Source: Citrobacter sp. MGH106
GTDB lineage: Bacteria > Pseudomonadota > Gammaproteobacteria > Enterobacterales > Enterobacteriaceae
Direction of reading: 5' to 3'
DNA length: 64,000 bases
NCBI RefSeq assembly: GCF_001037495.1
Contig: NZ_KQ089822.1
Location: 1,550,001 to 1,614,000 of the forward strand
Shown here: positions 42,037 to 50,389 of the stretch, one piece after another
Position numbering within the stretch: the stretch's first letter is position 1
How the letters are laid out: every line of letters begins with the position of its first letter
Position numbers and translations under genes: made by a program
The notes under the pieces: model-generated
Database searches by the model: none
What the model was told of the DNA's origin: nothing
The model's input: only the letters and a program-made list of their open reading frames with translations

Positions 42037-42215
42037 AGATACTTCCTTTAATTTTCTTGAGCCACATGTTGTGGCGAACATGGCCTGCTTGCAGATGAGG
42101 ACTTATTGGGCACTTAGGAGGAGGCTCACGCAGAAGAGTATCTAAGGATAACGCTTGAAATGAGGACTGCTTTACTAAAACTGCTTTCATAAGGTCTGTA
42201 TGCCAAACCGATAAG
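42037..42215 (-). promoter_or_regulatory. cspA-type cold-responsive 5' leader
   Basis: On the minus strand the ~170 nt before the start codon resemble the cspA leader: a cold-box-like GGCATACAGACC (its core TACAGACC is the complement of 42193-42200), then AAAGCAGT repeats, GCGTTATCCTTAGATACTC, and a purine-rich end before AAAGGAAG. In cspA this leader folds differently in the cold and keeps the ribosome site open. Confidence 0.65.
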
Positions 42216-42301
42216 GCATGATGGACTATTACGGGGCAATAATCAAGGTTAGTTTTGTCAATGATTTGTCTGGAAATTTACAATTGAAAGGAGGTAATCT
42301 T

Positions 42302-42332
42302 AAAAGCCCTGACCATTGCAGCCAGGGCTTTT
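42302..42332. terminator. Bidirectional hairpin terminator
   Basis: AAAAGCCCTG, ten-base loop, CCAGGGCTTTT. A and T runs on both sides allow it to end transcripts from either direction. It lies upstream of the cold-shock unit and isolates it. Confidence 0.7.
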
Positions 42333-43102
42333 AAGGTACTACAAACTTCAGATTTAACATTAATGGACTTAGTAAAGTGATACTGCTATTTATACTGCTT
42401 TAAAATGTACCCGTTAACTACAGATAATATAGGGCATTAATACTAAAAGACCTCCCTCTATTTATCTCGTTATACAACTGCCTGCGCTTTTAAAATCTAA
42501 GCGTGGCAACTCAAACAAGCACATCCCCCATCGCGACATATACTCTTTGATGCGTTGCCCTTTGCCAGCAGGATTAAAAAACAAACAAAACCGCCAACAT
42601 AAACTCAAAAAAAACAAGGCCTTACATCGTCGCGCTAACACTACCATTTTGCGAACCAGCACAAATACTACAAGGCCTGAAAGCAAACTACATCCCAAAC
42701 AACAAACTTCATGGCCTGTAAAGCAAAATGGCTTCTCCAGTACTTCTTACTTTTCACTAACTTACCAACCACTTTCATTGTGCTGCTTTGTAGTAATTTA
42801 CTCATTTTAGATTTGAGGTCAATACTGTTTTTTAAAACATGTTTTTATTTACAGCGATACTGACGGTGCTGCATCCATCGGTTGAACTCACAGTATACAG
42901 CGGACTGTCAGATTAGGTTTCGCTCTGTGCCGTAAGAGTGCCAGATCAGGTCTGAATTAATACAACTTAAGCGATATGACCGTTCAAGGTGTTTAATCTG
43001 AAACATCATCAATGACGCCAGGAATGCAGAGTTTGATGATTGCCCGGTGATGTGAGCACATCACTGTTAAGTGAAGTATGAAGTGGTGTTACGTGGTTGA
43101 GG
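42333..43102. other. 770-bp AT-rich stretch without a supported gene
   Basis: Two overlapping frames exist on opposite strands (42462-42698 minus, 42547-42810 plus), but neither has a ribosome site, a recognisable domain or normal composition. The A-rich tract AAACAAACAAAACC (42580-42593) and the following AAACTCAAAAAAAACAAGG stand out. The stretch looks like transferred or decayed DNA. Confidence 0.5.
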
Positions 43103-43219
43103 TTAATTATCATTTCTGTCTGGATTGTTAGACAAACCAATCCCTACTTTTACCGTAGCGAACAACATGATGCACAGAGTGGTAATCACGGCAAATACCA
43201 ATGAGAGACTAGTAATCAT
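43103..43219 (-). CDS. YnaM-like small membrane protein
   Basis: A 38-aa protein: a hydrophobic helix (LSLVFAVITTLCIMLFATV) then KVGIGLSNNPDRNDN. The end closely matches the E. coli prophage small protein YnaM as I remember it (KLGIGISNNPD). AAGAAG precedes ATG 43219. Function unknown; such proteins sit in the inner membrane. Confidence 0.6.
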   Translation of the reverse strand: MITSLSLVFAVITTLCIMLFATVKVGIGLSNNPDRNDN

Positions 43220-43404
43220 AGGGCTTCTTAATGTCAGATGAATTCTATTGTCAGACAACTGTATAGGGAAAAGGTTCCTGGCAATTATCGTGCTTGCTAT
43301 TCAAGAGGATATTACAATCCGATAGAACGTAGCCGGCTGGTGATCTGTCGATAGTTTCACCCCAATAATTCCCCGGAGTTTCCCCGTACAGAAAACAGGC
43401 ATAA

Positions 43405-43430
43405 AAAAACCAGCCGTAAAGGCTGGTTCT
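43405..43430 (-). terminator. Terminator downstream of the tRNA-Pro fragment
   Basis: On the minus strand AACCAGCC, loop TTTAC, GGCTGGTT and then TTTTTT. It lies 13 bp after the CCA end of the tRNA-Pro fragment, as a natural tRNA terminator would. Confidence 0.75.
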
Positions 43431-43442
43431 TAAAGGAGTTTT

Positions 43443-43491
43443 TGGTCGGCACGAGAGGATTTGAACCTCCGACCCCCGACATCCCATGACG
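43443..43491 (-). pseudogene. 3' fragment of tRNA-Pro (GGG), proL type
   Basis: The minus strand reads CGTCATGGGATGTCGGGGG, then the T arm GTCGGAGGTTCAAATCC and the acceptor end TCGTGCCGACCA. This is the 3' 49 nt of the proL tRNA from the anticodon arm to CCA, with one difference by memory (GGGA for GGGG). The 5' half is absent, so it is not a functional tRNA. It is the kind of fragment left by an element that integrates in proL. Confidence 0.8.
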
Positions 43492-43572
43492 CCGTAATAC
43501 CATCTTGAGGGCTGCTATTTGCCAGAAACGGAAGTATGTAGTTTTACGAGCGTATTACGTAGTAGGCTATGC

Positions 43573-44289
43573 TTAAATTGACTCAGCAAAACGTGGTTGG
43601 ACGGCAGTATGCTGGGCTTGCACTTCTGCCACTCCACTTTTTTTCTTACGTAATGCCAATGTCTCGTAATAATGTTGTGCTACAACTGTTTCGATAAAAT
43701 CGACGTCATTACCTGCAAGTTCATAAACAGCACTCTTGATCTCTTTCAGACTGACGTTAAAAAACTCTTTACGCCTATTAACGAGGTTCGTTCGTTTGGC
43801 ATCAAAGTGTTGATGAAGCGCATTTTCTAGCGCTGGAGCATCTTCACTATGGATCATGGCGTGAACATCAAAGAGAAAAGGTACTGAGGCACTTCCTAGT
43901 TCATCCACCCGGTCCTGAGGGTCAAGACGGCGCGTCATACCGATTTTGAAAACATCTTCGCCGAAAGACCCTACATTGGAAATGACATAGACATGCCCAC
44001 GTTTGGTTTGCTGTGCCATGCTCAAAGCTTTTTGGCCCTTCAATTCTGCTTCGGTTAAGGCGTCACGTAACTCATCAATTTTTGACTGATATTTTTCTGC
44101 CTGTTCGGTAGTCAGTTGCGCCAATTTTGACTCCATTTCCTTACGGGCTTTATCCAGTGCTTTTTGTGCACGAAGCTCTTCCGCTTCTGCCTCTCGAATC
44201 GCCCGCTCAATTTCCTGCTGAGCTTTGCGTTCTTCTGCCATTTGAGCACGTATTTCCCGCTGTTCTTCTTTTTCTGACTGTTTTTTCAT
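43573..44289 (-). CDS. T5orf172/GIY-YIG nuclease part of a DUF4041 gene (after internal UGA)
   Basis: 238 aa. Residues ~1-90 are a charged coiled coil (EERKAQQEIERAIREAEAEEL). Residues ~95-185 are the T5orf172 form of the GIY-YIG nuclease fold: GHVYVISNVG as the GIY strand, VFKIGMTRRLDPQDRVDELG with the catalytic-Arg helix, then HFDAKRTNLVNRRKEFF with the Glu. The upstream DUF4041 part is in the same frame, separated only by one UGA (44329-44331) and 13 sense codons, so both are one gene. ATG 44289 is preceded by no good ribosome site. It lies at the prophage edge and reads against the late genes. Confidence 0.8.
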   Translation of the reverse strand: MKKQSEKEEQREIRAQMAEERKAQQEIERAIREAEAEELRAQKALDKARKEMESKLAQLTTEQAEKYQSKIDELRDALTEAELKGQKALSMAQQTKRGHVYVISNVGSFGEDVFKIGMTRRLDPQDRVDELGSASVPFLFDVHAMIHSEDAPALENALHQHFDAKRTNLVNRRKEFFNVSLKEIKSAVYELAGNDVDFIETVVAQHYYETLALRKKKSGVAEVQAQHTAVQPRFAESI

Positions 44290-44328
44290 TTTGTAGGCAT
44301 GTACGAGATCGAGCTCTTTTAACTTCAG

Positions 44329-45081
44329 TCAGAGATATTCTTTACTGATATGCACATCATTCACTTCGTTGAGTGCATTGATTTTATCGAAAGCTGCCTG
44401 GATCCTGTCATGCATGACTGACCAGTTCTTGAATGTACAGTTGGCAATTGCTGCATCACACTCACCATTGAACGCCCTCGCTGTTAGATTGATAGCTCGG
44501 GTAGTCATTTTTTTCCCTTCGGCACGGGAATTATGGACCGTCCAGTCAGTTCCACACCAGATAGCTCCGGCTTTGTTTTTGAGGCGTAATAAGGATTTTT
44601 GCTCATTTCTGTTATCTTTGATCGCCTCCTTAAACTCTTCGGAAGTGTCGAAATCGAAATGTGGGTCGAACATACCCATCTCTGCAAAATCTACATCTTC
44701 ACGATAAAGGGCTATCGCTTTTTCGAGTTCGTCATAAATGCTTTTTTTCTCGGCATATGAGGCACGTAATGAAGTAATTCTCTCCTGTAATGATAGGGTC
44801 GTTGACTGTGCATTACTCAACAATGTAGTTGCTTCCTCCTCCAGAGAGGCAGCAGTGCTTTTTGCACCGTCGATGATTTCTCGAGCTTGTTGTTCCGCCT
44901 CTAGCGTTACCCGAGTTGCTTCCGTTTCTGCATCAGAAATGACGGAATAACGCTCAAGTTGTGCTGTTTTACTGGCATCTGAGGCCTTCACTGCGCGTAA
45001 TTTTGTCAAAAGGACAAAAACGATGACAACTAATAATACTGCAACAGTTAATGCAGCGATTGAAAGATAACCCATATTCAT
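44329..45081 (-). CDS. DUF4041 N-terminal part of the same gene (membrane-anchored, ends at in-frame UGA)
   Basis: 250 aa. It has an N-terminal transmembrane helix (LSIAALTVAVLLVVIVFVLLTKL, residues 5-27) and a coiled coil to ~135 (ETEATRVTLEAEQQAREIIDGA). The DUF4041 domain follows (AEMGMFDPHFDFDTSEEFKEAI, GAIWCGTDWTVHNSRAEGKKM, LTARAFNGECDAAI). It ends NDVHISKEYL-UGA, where intact relatives continue into a coiled coil and GIY-YIG nuclease. Such membrane-tethered nucleases in prophages are candidates for anti-phage function, which is unproven here. Confidence 0.8.
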   Translation of the reverse strand: MNMGYLSIAALTVAVLLVVIVFVLLTKLRAVKASDASKTAQLERYSVISDAETEATRVTLEAEQQAREIIDGAKSTAASLEEEATTLLSNAQSTTLSLQERITSLRASYAEKKSIYDELEKAIALYREDVDFAEMGMFDPHFDFDTSEEFKEAIKDNRNEQKSLLRLKNKAGAIWCGTDWTVHNSRAEGKKMTTRAINLTARAFNGECDAAIANCTFKNWSVMHDRIQAAFDKINALNEVNDVHISKEYL

Positions 45082-45455
45082 TCATAACCTTCCTTGAGAG
45101 GATGCTCTTCACATGCAACTAGACATTGCTATCGATGAGCACAATTAAACCCTGATCTATTAATGGTCAATATTATCAAAATAGGGACAATAGGACATAC
45201 TGTAAGTATCACACTTAACCTGACCAGACCATTAAGTGCAAAAACAGGTATAGATAGTTTTCACATGTTATTGAATAGTAAAATTTTGCGCATAATTTCA
45301 CCTCCTTTCCGTAAGAATGAAGCTTAGGTTTAGCTCAGAAAGTGTTGGTATATTAAGTATGGAGAAACGAGTAACTAGTTGAATTTTATGAAGTGGAAAT
45401 ATTGTGGATATACCAGCGTGAAAAGTTAAGTTATTGAAAATATTACCAATGAAAT
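45082..45455. other. AT-rich stretch between the DUF4041 gene and attR
   Basis: About 370 bp holding the promoter of the leftward DUF4041 gene and phage att arm sequence. No reading frame is supported. CACCTCCTTTCC (45299-45310) is a ribosome-site complement with no start codon behind it. Confidence 0.5.
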
Positions 45456-45517
45456 CGGTCTCGAAAACCGGAGTAGGGGCAACTCTACCGGGGGTTCAAA
45501 TCCCCCTCTCTCCGCCA
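45456..45517 (+). repeat. attR, right copy of the 62-bp attachment core
   Basis: Exact copy of the tRNA-Ser 3' part at 2976-3037, from the anticodon stem to CCA. The 5' half of the tRNA is missing here, so it is a fragment. It marks the right end of the prophage. Confidence 0.95.
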
Positions 45518-45980
45518 AAACACCGCCTCAACCCAATCGATTTATATCTCTTTCAGCTAAAACTTTATTTGTTCAGTATGCCATTCATAACTGGTTTGCT
45601 GGGTATTGTCCTGGTATGCATTGGGCAAACTCGCAGCTACACAAGTTATCACTTAGCCAGCATTCCAGGTAGAGCTTTACCAGCATGTCATTCATTTTGT
45701 GACTTCAGTCGAAGTGTTGCACTTTAATAAGGTTGTTCCTCAGCCCAAATACCGGATATTCACTCAGGAATATCCGGATGCGCCTTACTATATCAATACT
45801 AAATTTCTGTCGTTTTGCTTCTGATATAAGCTCATGCCCTTGAGACGTTACGCAGCGTTTCGTAGTGAAATATTTATCGCTGAAACGGCAGGTTTCCGTT
45901 TAATAGTATGCTTCCCGTTACATCTGGCTGCTGGTAAAATAAGCAACTCAATACTTAACTGCATACTGAAGGGAATCGGA
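45518..45980. other. Host-side gap with one perfect hairpin
   Basis: No supported gene. CCGGATATT, eight-base loop, AATATCCGG (45752-45777) is a perfect inverted repeat. The frame of the next gene is open from 45834, but that part lacks a ribosome site. Confidence 0.5.
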
Positions 45981-46619
45981 GTGTCCTCATCCATTGACTA
46001 CCAGATTGAAAAGTACTGTTTAACGGAAAGAGGGGAGTCCCCCAGGTTAACCCGTCAGTGGGCGGATGTTATTGCTGAATGTCAGGATAAAAAAGCAGGG
46101 GCAGAGGAGCGCCTGCGTATTGCGTTGCTTAACGTGGATTATGTGACCAGCTTTGAGCTACCTTTTCGGTTGTTGCTGGTACGCACTCCACAGCTAATAG
46201 CCAGTGTGCGTGATGAATGGCAACTCAACCAAAAGAATGTGGTTTTCAACGGGAAACGTTTTGGTTGTGTCTGGAGTCTGAAGGCGGATTTGAGCGGGAT
46301 ACCAGATGAGTTTCACTATCATCTGTCCAATCGCATTCGGCGGGTGGATGTATCCGGGATCACGGCCGCACCTTACCAGCAAATAGCAAAAACAGTGAAG
46401 TCTCCGCGCGAACGACTGAGAATGGCACTTGAGGCAGGGTTGCCGGTTACTGCGCTGGAGGGACTTTTTTGGTTTGGGATCCAGAGGATTGCTGCCGATG
46501 TGCTAAGGCTTCGGAAGGCTGGTATGGCGATTTCAACATCAGAGACTGAGGTTTTCGACAATCTGACCGATACCCATCGACGGGTCCCTGTTTACAGATG
46601 TGACGGTTGTTCAGAGTAA
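45981..46619 (+). CDS. Orphan DNA-binding protein with HTH_39-like domain
   Basis: 212 aa from GTG 45981 (GAAGGG upstream). ATG 45834 would give 261 aa with an unlikely N-terminus. The C-terminal part (SPRERLRMALEAGLPVTALEGLFWFGIQRIAADVLRLRKAGMAI) fits HTH_39, a helix-turn-helix typical of plasmid and island genes. The N-terminal half has a related repeat (AEERLRIALLNVDYVTSFELPFRLLLVRT). With GC unlike its surroundings and no partner genes, it may be the relic of an older island beside the tRNA-Ser site. Confidence 0.6.
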   Translation: MSSSIDYQIEKYCLTERGESPRLTRQWADVIAECQDKKAGAEERLRIALLNVDYVTSFELPFRLLLVRTPQLIASVRDEWQLNQKNVVFNGKRFGCVWSLKADLSGIPDEFHYHLSNRIRRVDVSGITAAPYQQIAKTVKSPRERLRMALEAGLPVTALEGLFWFGIQRIAADVLRLRKAGMAISTSETEVFDNLTDTHRRVPVYRCDGCSE

Positions 46620-46803
46620 CAGCTATGTTGCCCAGACGGGCAATAGCGTCAGGCGTGAAGTATCACTTTTAATAATTTTTCCTGAAAAGACGGAGGCGGC
46701 GCCATCTCTCTGGCGTTTCACAGAAATCAGGAGATAGCGCAGGCTTAAGATTACACAAAACCCTCATCGTATAATCGGAGAGAGGTTGCCATTAGGGACT
46801 AAT

Positions 46804-47973
46804 TTATCCTTTCACAAACAGACTGAGAATGCCGACTCCCAGCGCACTATAAAAAAAGACTCTGTATAAATTATCCGGAATATCAAACCATCTACGAAAT
46901 ATGCCTAATATTACTACAACCAGAACAGCCGGATAGATAGAGCAAAGAACCGGTATCGCCAGTGTTGTCAGCGAATTCAAGCCCAGAATAGCAATGGCTG
47001 CTGAGAATATAAGAGACAGAGTCACAAATACGCCGTAAGAAATACCTGTGTTCTGCTTGAAAAATTGTGCTGTACCGCTCGTGAGTCCTATTGCGGTGAC
47101 AAGGCAGGCCAGAGTAATAATGGCTGCCAGCAATTCTCTGCCATATGTTCCAAAAACAGTCTCTACATATGCACTCATGATTTGCATACCGTTTGTCGCA
47201 CCAATCTCTGGAGTGTGTGCGCCCATCGATATGTAGCAAATGTAAATCAGAGTTAGTCCGGTGGCAGCAATAAATGCTGATGAAGCAGAATATCGGAAAA
47301 TGCCTTTAGTATGTGTAACCCCACGTTGCTTAAGCGTGTGTGAGATAATAGCCCCAAAACATAGTGCGCTGATCACGTCTAATGTTTGGTAACCATTTAC
47401 AAACCCTGCTCTGAAAGCTTGTGTTTCATATATAGTTGTCGCCGTAGTGATCTCGCCTATGGGATGAAACCATGCGCATACGCCAATGAAAATCAGCACA
47501 CTAATTTTTACCGGTGACAGGACAAAGCCGACGACTTCAAGCATCTTACCTGGCTTTGCTAAAATTGCGCCTGCCAGTCCGAAAAAAACAGCAGAAAAAA
47601 TAAGTTTTTTCCACCATATGTCTGCTGCTCCATTAGTTATTACTTCATAACTAATGGTAGCTGTGCGTGGAGTACCAAATAACATACCAAGAGTTAAAAA
47701 ACAAATACCGATGAATATAAAACTGACCCATTTTCCTAATGGCCTGGTGAGTTCATTGATACTACCTTCATTAATCGCAAGTGAAATTATTGCTAATGCA
47801 GGAAATAACACAGCTGTAATAATAAAACCAAAACCAGCGTTAAACGTGTTTGTACCGGCTTGCAGACCAACCAACGGTGGGAATATGATATTGCCGGCAC
47901 CCAGAAAAAGAGCTAGCGTCATTCCGCCAAGTGCCATAGTTTCTGGTGAGGATAGTTTTGTGTTCGCTGTCAT
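46804..47973 (-). CDS. BrnQ-family branched-chain amino acid:cation symporter
   Basis: A 389-aa inner-membrane protein with about twelve hydrophobic segments. Family signatures are LALFLGAGNIIFPPLVGLQAG near residue 20 and FGTPRTATISYE near 100. It is shorter than E. coli BrnQ (439 aa) but not visibly truncated. It is the last gene of a leftward cluster with PhzF, a YheO-type regulator and RidA, so its substrate may be an amino acid handled by those proteins rather than Leu/Ile/Val in bulk. Confidence 0.88.
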   Translation of the reverse strand: MTANTKLSSPETMALGGMTLALFLGAGNIIFPPLVGLQAGTNTFNAGFGFIITAVLFPALAIISLAINEGSINELTRPLGKWVSFIFIGICFLTLGMLFGTPRTATISYEVITNGAADIWWKKLIFSAVFFGLAGAILAKPGKMLEVVGFVLSPVKISVLIFIGVCAWFHPIGEITTATTIYETQAFRAGFVNGYQTLDVISALCFGAIISHTLKQRGVTHTKGIFRYSASSAFIAATGLTLIYICYISMGAHTPEIGATNGMQIMSAYVETVFGTYGRELLAAIITLACLVTAIGLTSGTAQFFKQNTGISYGVFVTLSLIFSAAIAILGLNSLTTLAIPVLCSIYPAVLVVVILGIFRRWFDIPDNLYRVFFYSALGVGILSLFVKG

Positions 47974-48104
47974 TTATAAACTCGCATTTATGATATTGCC
48001 ATATTTATTGATTGTGTTATCAATATCACTGGAGGGGTAAAGTATGATTTTCTGAGCATGAGTAATGGTGAAAATATTCACCATTACAAATCAGGGCTGT
48101 AATA

Positions 48105-48911
48105 TTACAACTGAAACATCCCTTCAATCATCAAGCGGGCGGCGCCGTATAATTCTACACGCTTATTATCGCCTACAACGCAACGCAATGTGCCCTTTCG
48201 TGCACCGCCTTGTTGCGCCGTCAATTCTGTTTTGCCTAACCGTGATGCCCAAAACGGGGCAAGAAAAGTATGTGCTGATCCGGTAACGGGATCTTCATTT
48301 ACGCCAACTTGCGGTCCAAACCAGCGAGAGACAAAATCAAACTCTTCATCCCCGGCAGTGACAATGACGCCACGGGTATCAAATAAAGCCAATTTATTGA
48401 AGTCCGGCGCTAATTTATCAATGATTGCTTTATCGTCCACCAGGACAATCAGATCGTCTGATTGCCATACGCTAATCACACCGGTGGTGATACCGAGTGC
48501 TTCAAGTAACCCTGCAGGCGCTTCAACTTCTGTGGCAGACTTTGCCGGAAAGTCCATGCAATATTCATGACCTTGCTGAGTCACAGTCAGAATGCCACTG
48601 CGCGTATGGAAACGAATAGATTTGCCAGGATGATTTAGTTTATTGAACATTACCCATGATGTTGCCAGCGTTGCGTGACCGCATAAATCAACTTCTGTCG
48701 CCGGTGTAAACCAGCGGAGATGATATCCATCTTCAACAGGTACGAAAAACGCGGTTTCTGAGAGATTATTTTCTGCAGCGATCGATTGCAAAATATCATC
48801 ATCCAGCCATGCCGTTAATGGGCATACAGCAGCGGGATTGCCTCCAAAGGGGAGCGACGTAAAAGCATCCACCTGGTAAAAGGGGAGGCTGGTTGTGATA
48901 TTATTTATCAT
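48105..48911 (-). CDS. PhzF-family isomerase/epimerase-like protein
   Basis: 268 aa, the family length. Signatures: VDAFTSLPFGGNPAAVCPL at the N-terminus, the catalytic Glu in AAENNLSETAFFV, LRWFTPATEVDLCGHATLA and the second-half GVNEDPVTGSAHTFLAPFW. PhzF-type enzymes shift hydrogens in metabolites such as dihydrohydroxyanthranilate; most members, like E. coli YddE, have unknown substrates. It overlaps the regulator gene by 11 bp. Confidence 0.9.
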   Translation of the reverse strand: MINNITTSLPFYQVDAFTSLPFGGNPAAVCPLTAWLDDDILQSIAAENNLSETAFFVPVEDGYHLRWFTPATEVDLCGHATLATSWVMFNKLNHPGKSIRFHTRSGILTVTQQGHEYCMDFPAKSATEVEAPAGLLEALGITTGVISVWQSDDLIVLVDDKAIIDKLAPDFNKLALFDTRGVIVTAGDEEFDFVSRWFGPQVGVNEDPVTGSAHTFLAPFWASRLGKTELTAQQGGARKGTLRCVVGDNKRVELYGAARLMIEGMFQL

Positions 48912-49554
48912 TGATTTTGTCCAGATAGTTATAGATTGTATATCGCGTTACGCCTAATGCTCTTGCTACATGGTTAACGCTGCCTTTAATTTTAAAAAAT
49001 CCCATTGCATGTATTTCAGATACGACCCGCTTTCTAAAGTCTGTTTTGCTTTCTGAGCCTGTTGGTCGATATTGAGCAAGAACTTCGTCCAGTGACTTAT
49101 CTTGAATATCTCTGGGGATACTGTCAGCGCTTTCTGTCTCGACAGGTGTTGGCAGAAGATAATCAAGCTCACGCTTTAACCGTACCACGGCCTCAATATC
49201 AACATTTATACAGAAGGCCACCAGAGGACTACCTGATTTGCTGTAGTAAATTGTTGATGCACTATTCAGCTTTGTTCCTGCGACCGTTGTTGTTGTATAT
49301 CCACTGAATACACGGGTAGGGACGGGCTGTGAAGCATCGAGTAGCCCTAAAAAGCCGGCGTCATCATCCGGTCCCGATAGCAGCGCATCTCCAATTTTCC
49401 GACCACTTATATGCCCGTTGACAATACTGATAACTGATTTTTCCGGCTGTGTAAGATCGTGTAACACGGCTTCAGTATTTGAGGGGAGAGTTGTACGCAG
49501 AGCTTCCAGTGAAGCGCTCAGCACAGTTATTAAGTGATCACGTTCGTTTTTCAT
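48901..49554 (-). CDS. YheO/DauR-type transcriptional regulator (PAS-like + HTH)
   Basis: A 217-aa protein. The N-terminal YheO domain (LPSNTEAVLHDLTQPEKSVISIVNGHISGRKIGD... GYTTTTVAGTKLNSASTIYYS) is a PAS-like sensor. The C-terminal helix-turn-helix is FFKIKGSVNHVARALGVTRYTIYNYL. In Pseudomonas DauR controls D-arginine catabolism. Its place between RidA and PhzF suggests it senses the substrate of this cluster. Confidence 0.88.
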   Translation of the reverse strand: MKNERDHLITVLSASLEALRTTLPSNTEAVLHDLTQPEKSVISIVNGHISGRKIGDALLSGPDDDAGFLGLLDASQPVPTRVFSGYTTTTVAGTKLNSASTIYYSKSGSPLVAFCINVDIEAVVRLKRELDYLLPTPVETESADSIPRDIQDKSLDEVLAQYRPTGSESKTDFRKRVVSEIHAMGFFKIKGSVNHVARALGVTRYTIYNYLDKINDK

Positions 49555-49564
49555 TATGGTCTCT

Positions 49565-49930
49565 TTACGAGGCGACTGCCTGTACCTCTATCTCAACATC
49601 CAATTCAAAGGCAAGGCGGCTGGTTGTTACTGTCCTTGCAGGGTAACCATTTGGGAACCACGTGCAATATGCTGCGTTAAACTCAGCAAAATATTTCATA
49701 TCACTTAACCATACCTGTACTTTGACGACATTATCTTGCGAAATACCTGTACGTTTCAGCGTTTCAACAATGGTATGCATGATCCTCTGCGTTTGTTCAG
49801 TCACAGAGCCATACACGGGTTCACCCTCCTCTGTCATAGATACCTGACCTGAAAGAAATACCATGCCATTCCCTTGAACTGCATCGGAAAAAGGGAAGGG
49901 CTTACTGGTGGCATAGCGCTTAATACTCAT
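49565..49930 (-). CDS. RidA-family (YjgF) imine deaminase-like protein
   Basis: 121 aa. Typical start TSKPFPFSDAVQGNGMVFLSGQVSMTEEG and C-terminal CTWFPNGYPARTVTTSRLAFELDVEIEVQAVA, with the Arg that binds the carboxylate. RidA proteins hydrolyse reactive enamines/imines made by PLP enzymes or amino acid oxidases. It is the first gene of the leftward cluster, 10 bp before the regulator. Confidence 0.92.
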   Translation of the reverse strand: MSIKRYATSKPFPFSDAVQGNGMVFLSGQVSMTEEGEPVYGSVTEQTQRIMHTIVETLKRTGISQDNVVKVQVWLSDMKYFAEFNAAYCTWFPNGYPARTVTTSRLAFELDVEIEVQAVAS

Positions 49931-50224
49931 ACTTTAGTCTTACTCATCGGGGGGGGATATGCCATAACGTTACCACAGCTCCGCCCTGAATTAAACGAAA
50001 TTGTATTTTTCAACAAATGTTTGTTTTTGTCGTAAAATCTTGTTTACAGATCACAGGAAACAAGCAACGTGTTGGTGTAAAAGTAAGCAAGTGAATAATT
50101 TTCTTGTATGATTATTTTCCAGGTGATAATTGGTTTATAGCGTTTTTAAGCAGATAAATCCTATTTTTAATTGCGTTGTTTTTTTCTATGTCATTGTTTC
50201 TAAATGGTAAATCTTGCGACCCTT

Positions 50225-50264
50225 AAATTCAACAAAAATATTGTTTTCAAATATTGTTGAATTT
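50225..50264. promoter_or_regulatory. Inverted repeat, candidate regulator site
   Basis: Perfect 11-bp arms AAATTCAACAA and TTGTTGAATTT around an 18-base A/T centre that itself holds two ATATTG/CAAATAT-like half-sites. It lies 430 bp upstream of the autotransporter and 300 bp from ridA. A related half-site, TTCAACAAATG, occurs at 50008-50018 close to ridA. Confidence 0.5.
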
Positions 50265-50389
50265 GATTTTGGGTGTCGATAAGATGCCTGTGCTCTGAGA
50301 TATTTTTCCTGATTCAACCCAGGTGTGTCTGAAGGTGTTTTAGACTGATCTTTCACATCAAAGTAAAAGTGAAGATCGATTAATTCAGA

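Noticed and set aside
42462..42810. Overlapping small frames on opposite strands (78 and 87 codons)
   Set aside because: No ribosome site, odd composition and mutual overlap; at most one could be real and neither shows a known pattern.
43251..43487. 78-codon minus-strand frame covering the tRNA-Pro fragment
   Set aside because: Its start lies inside tRNA-derived sequence and its peptide shows no pattern.
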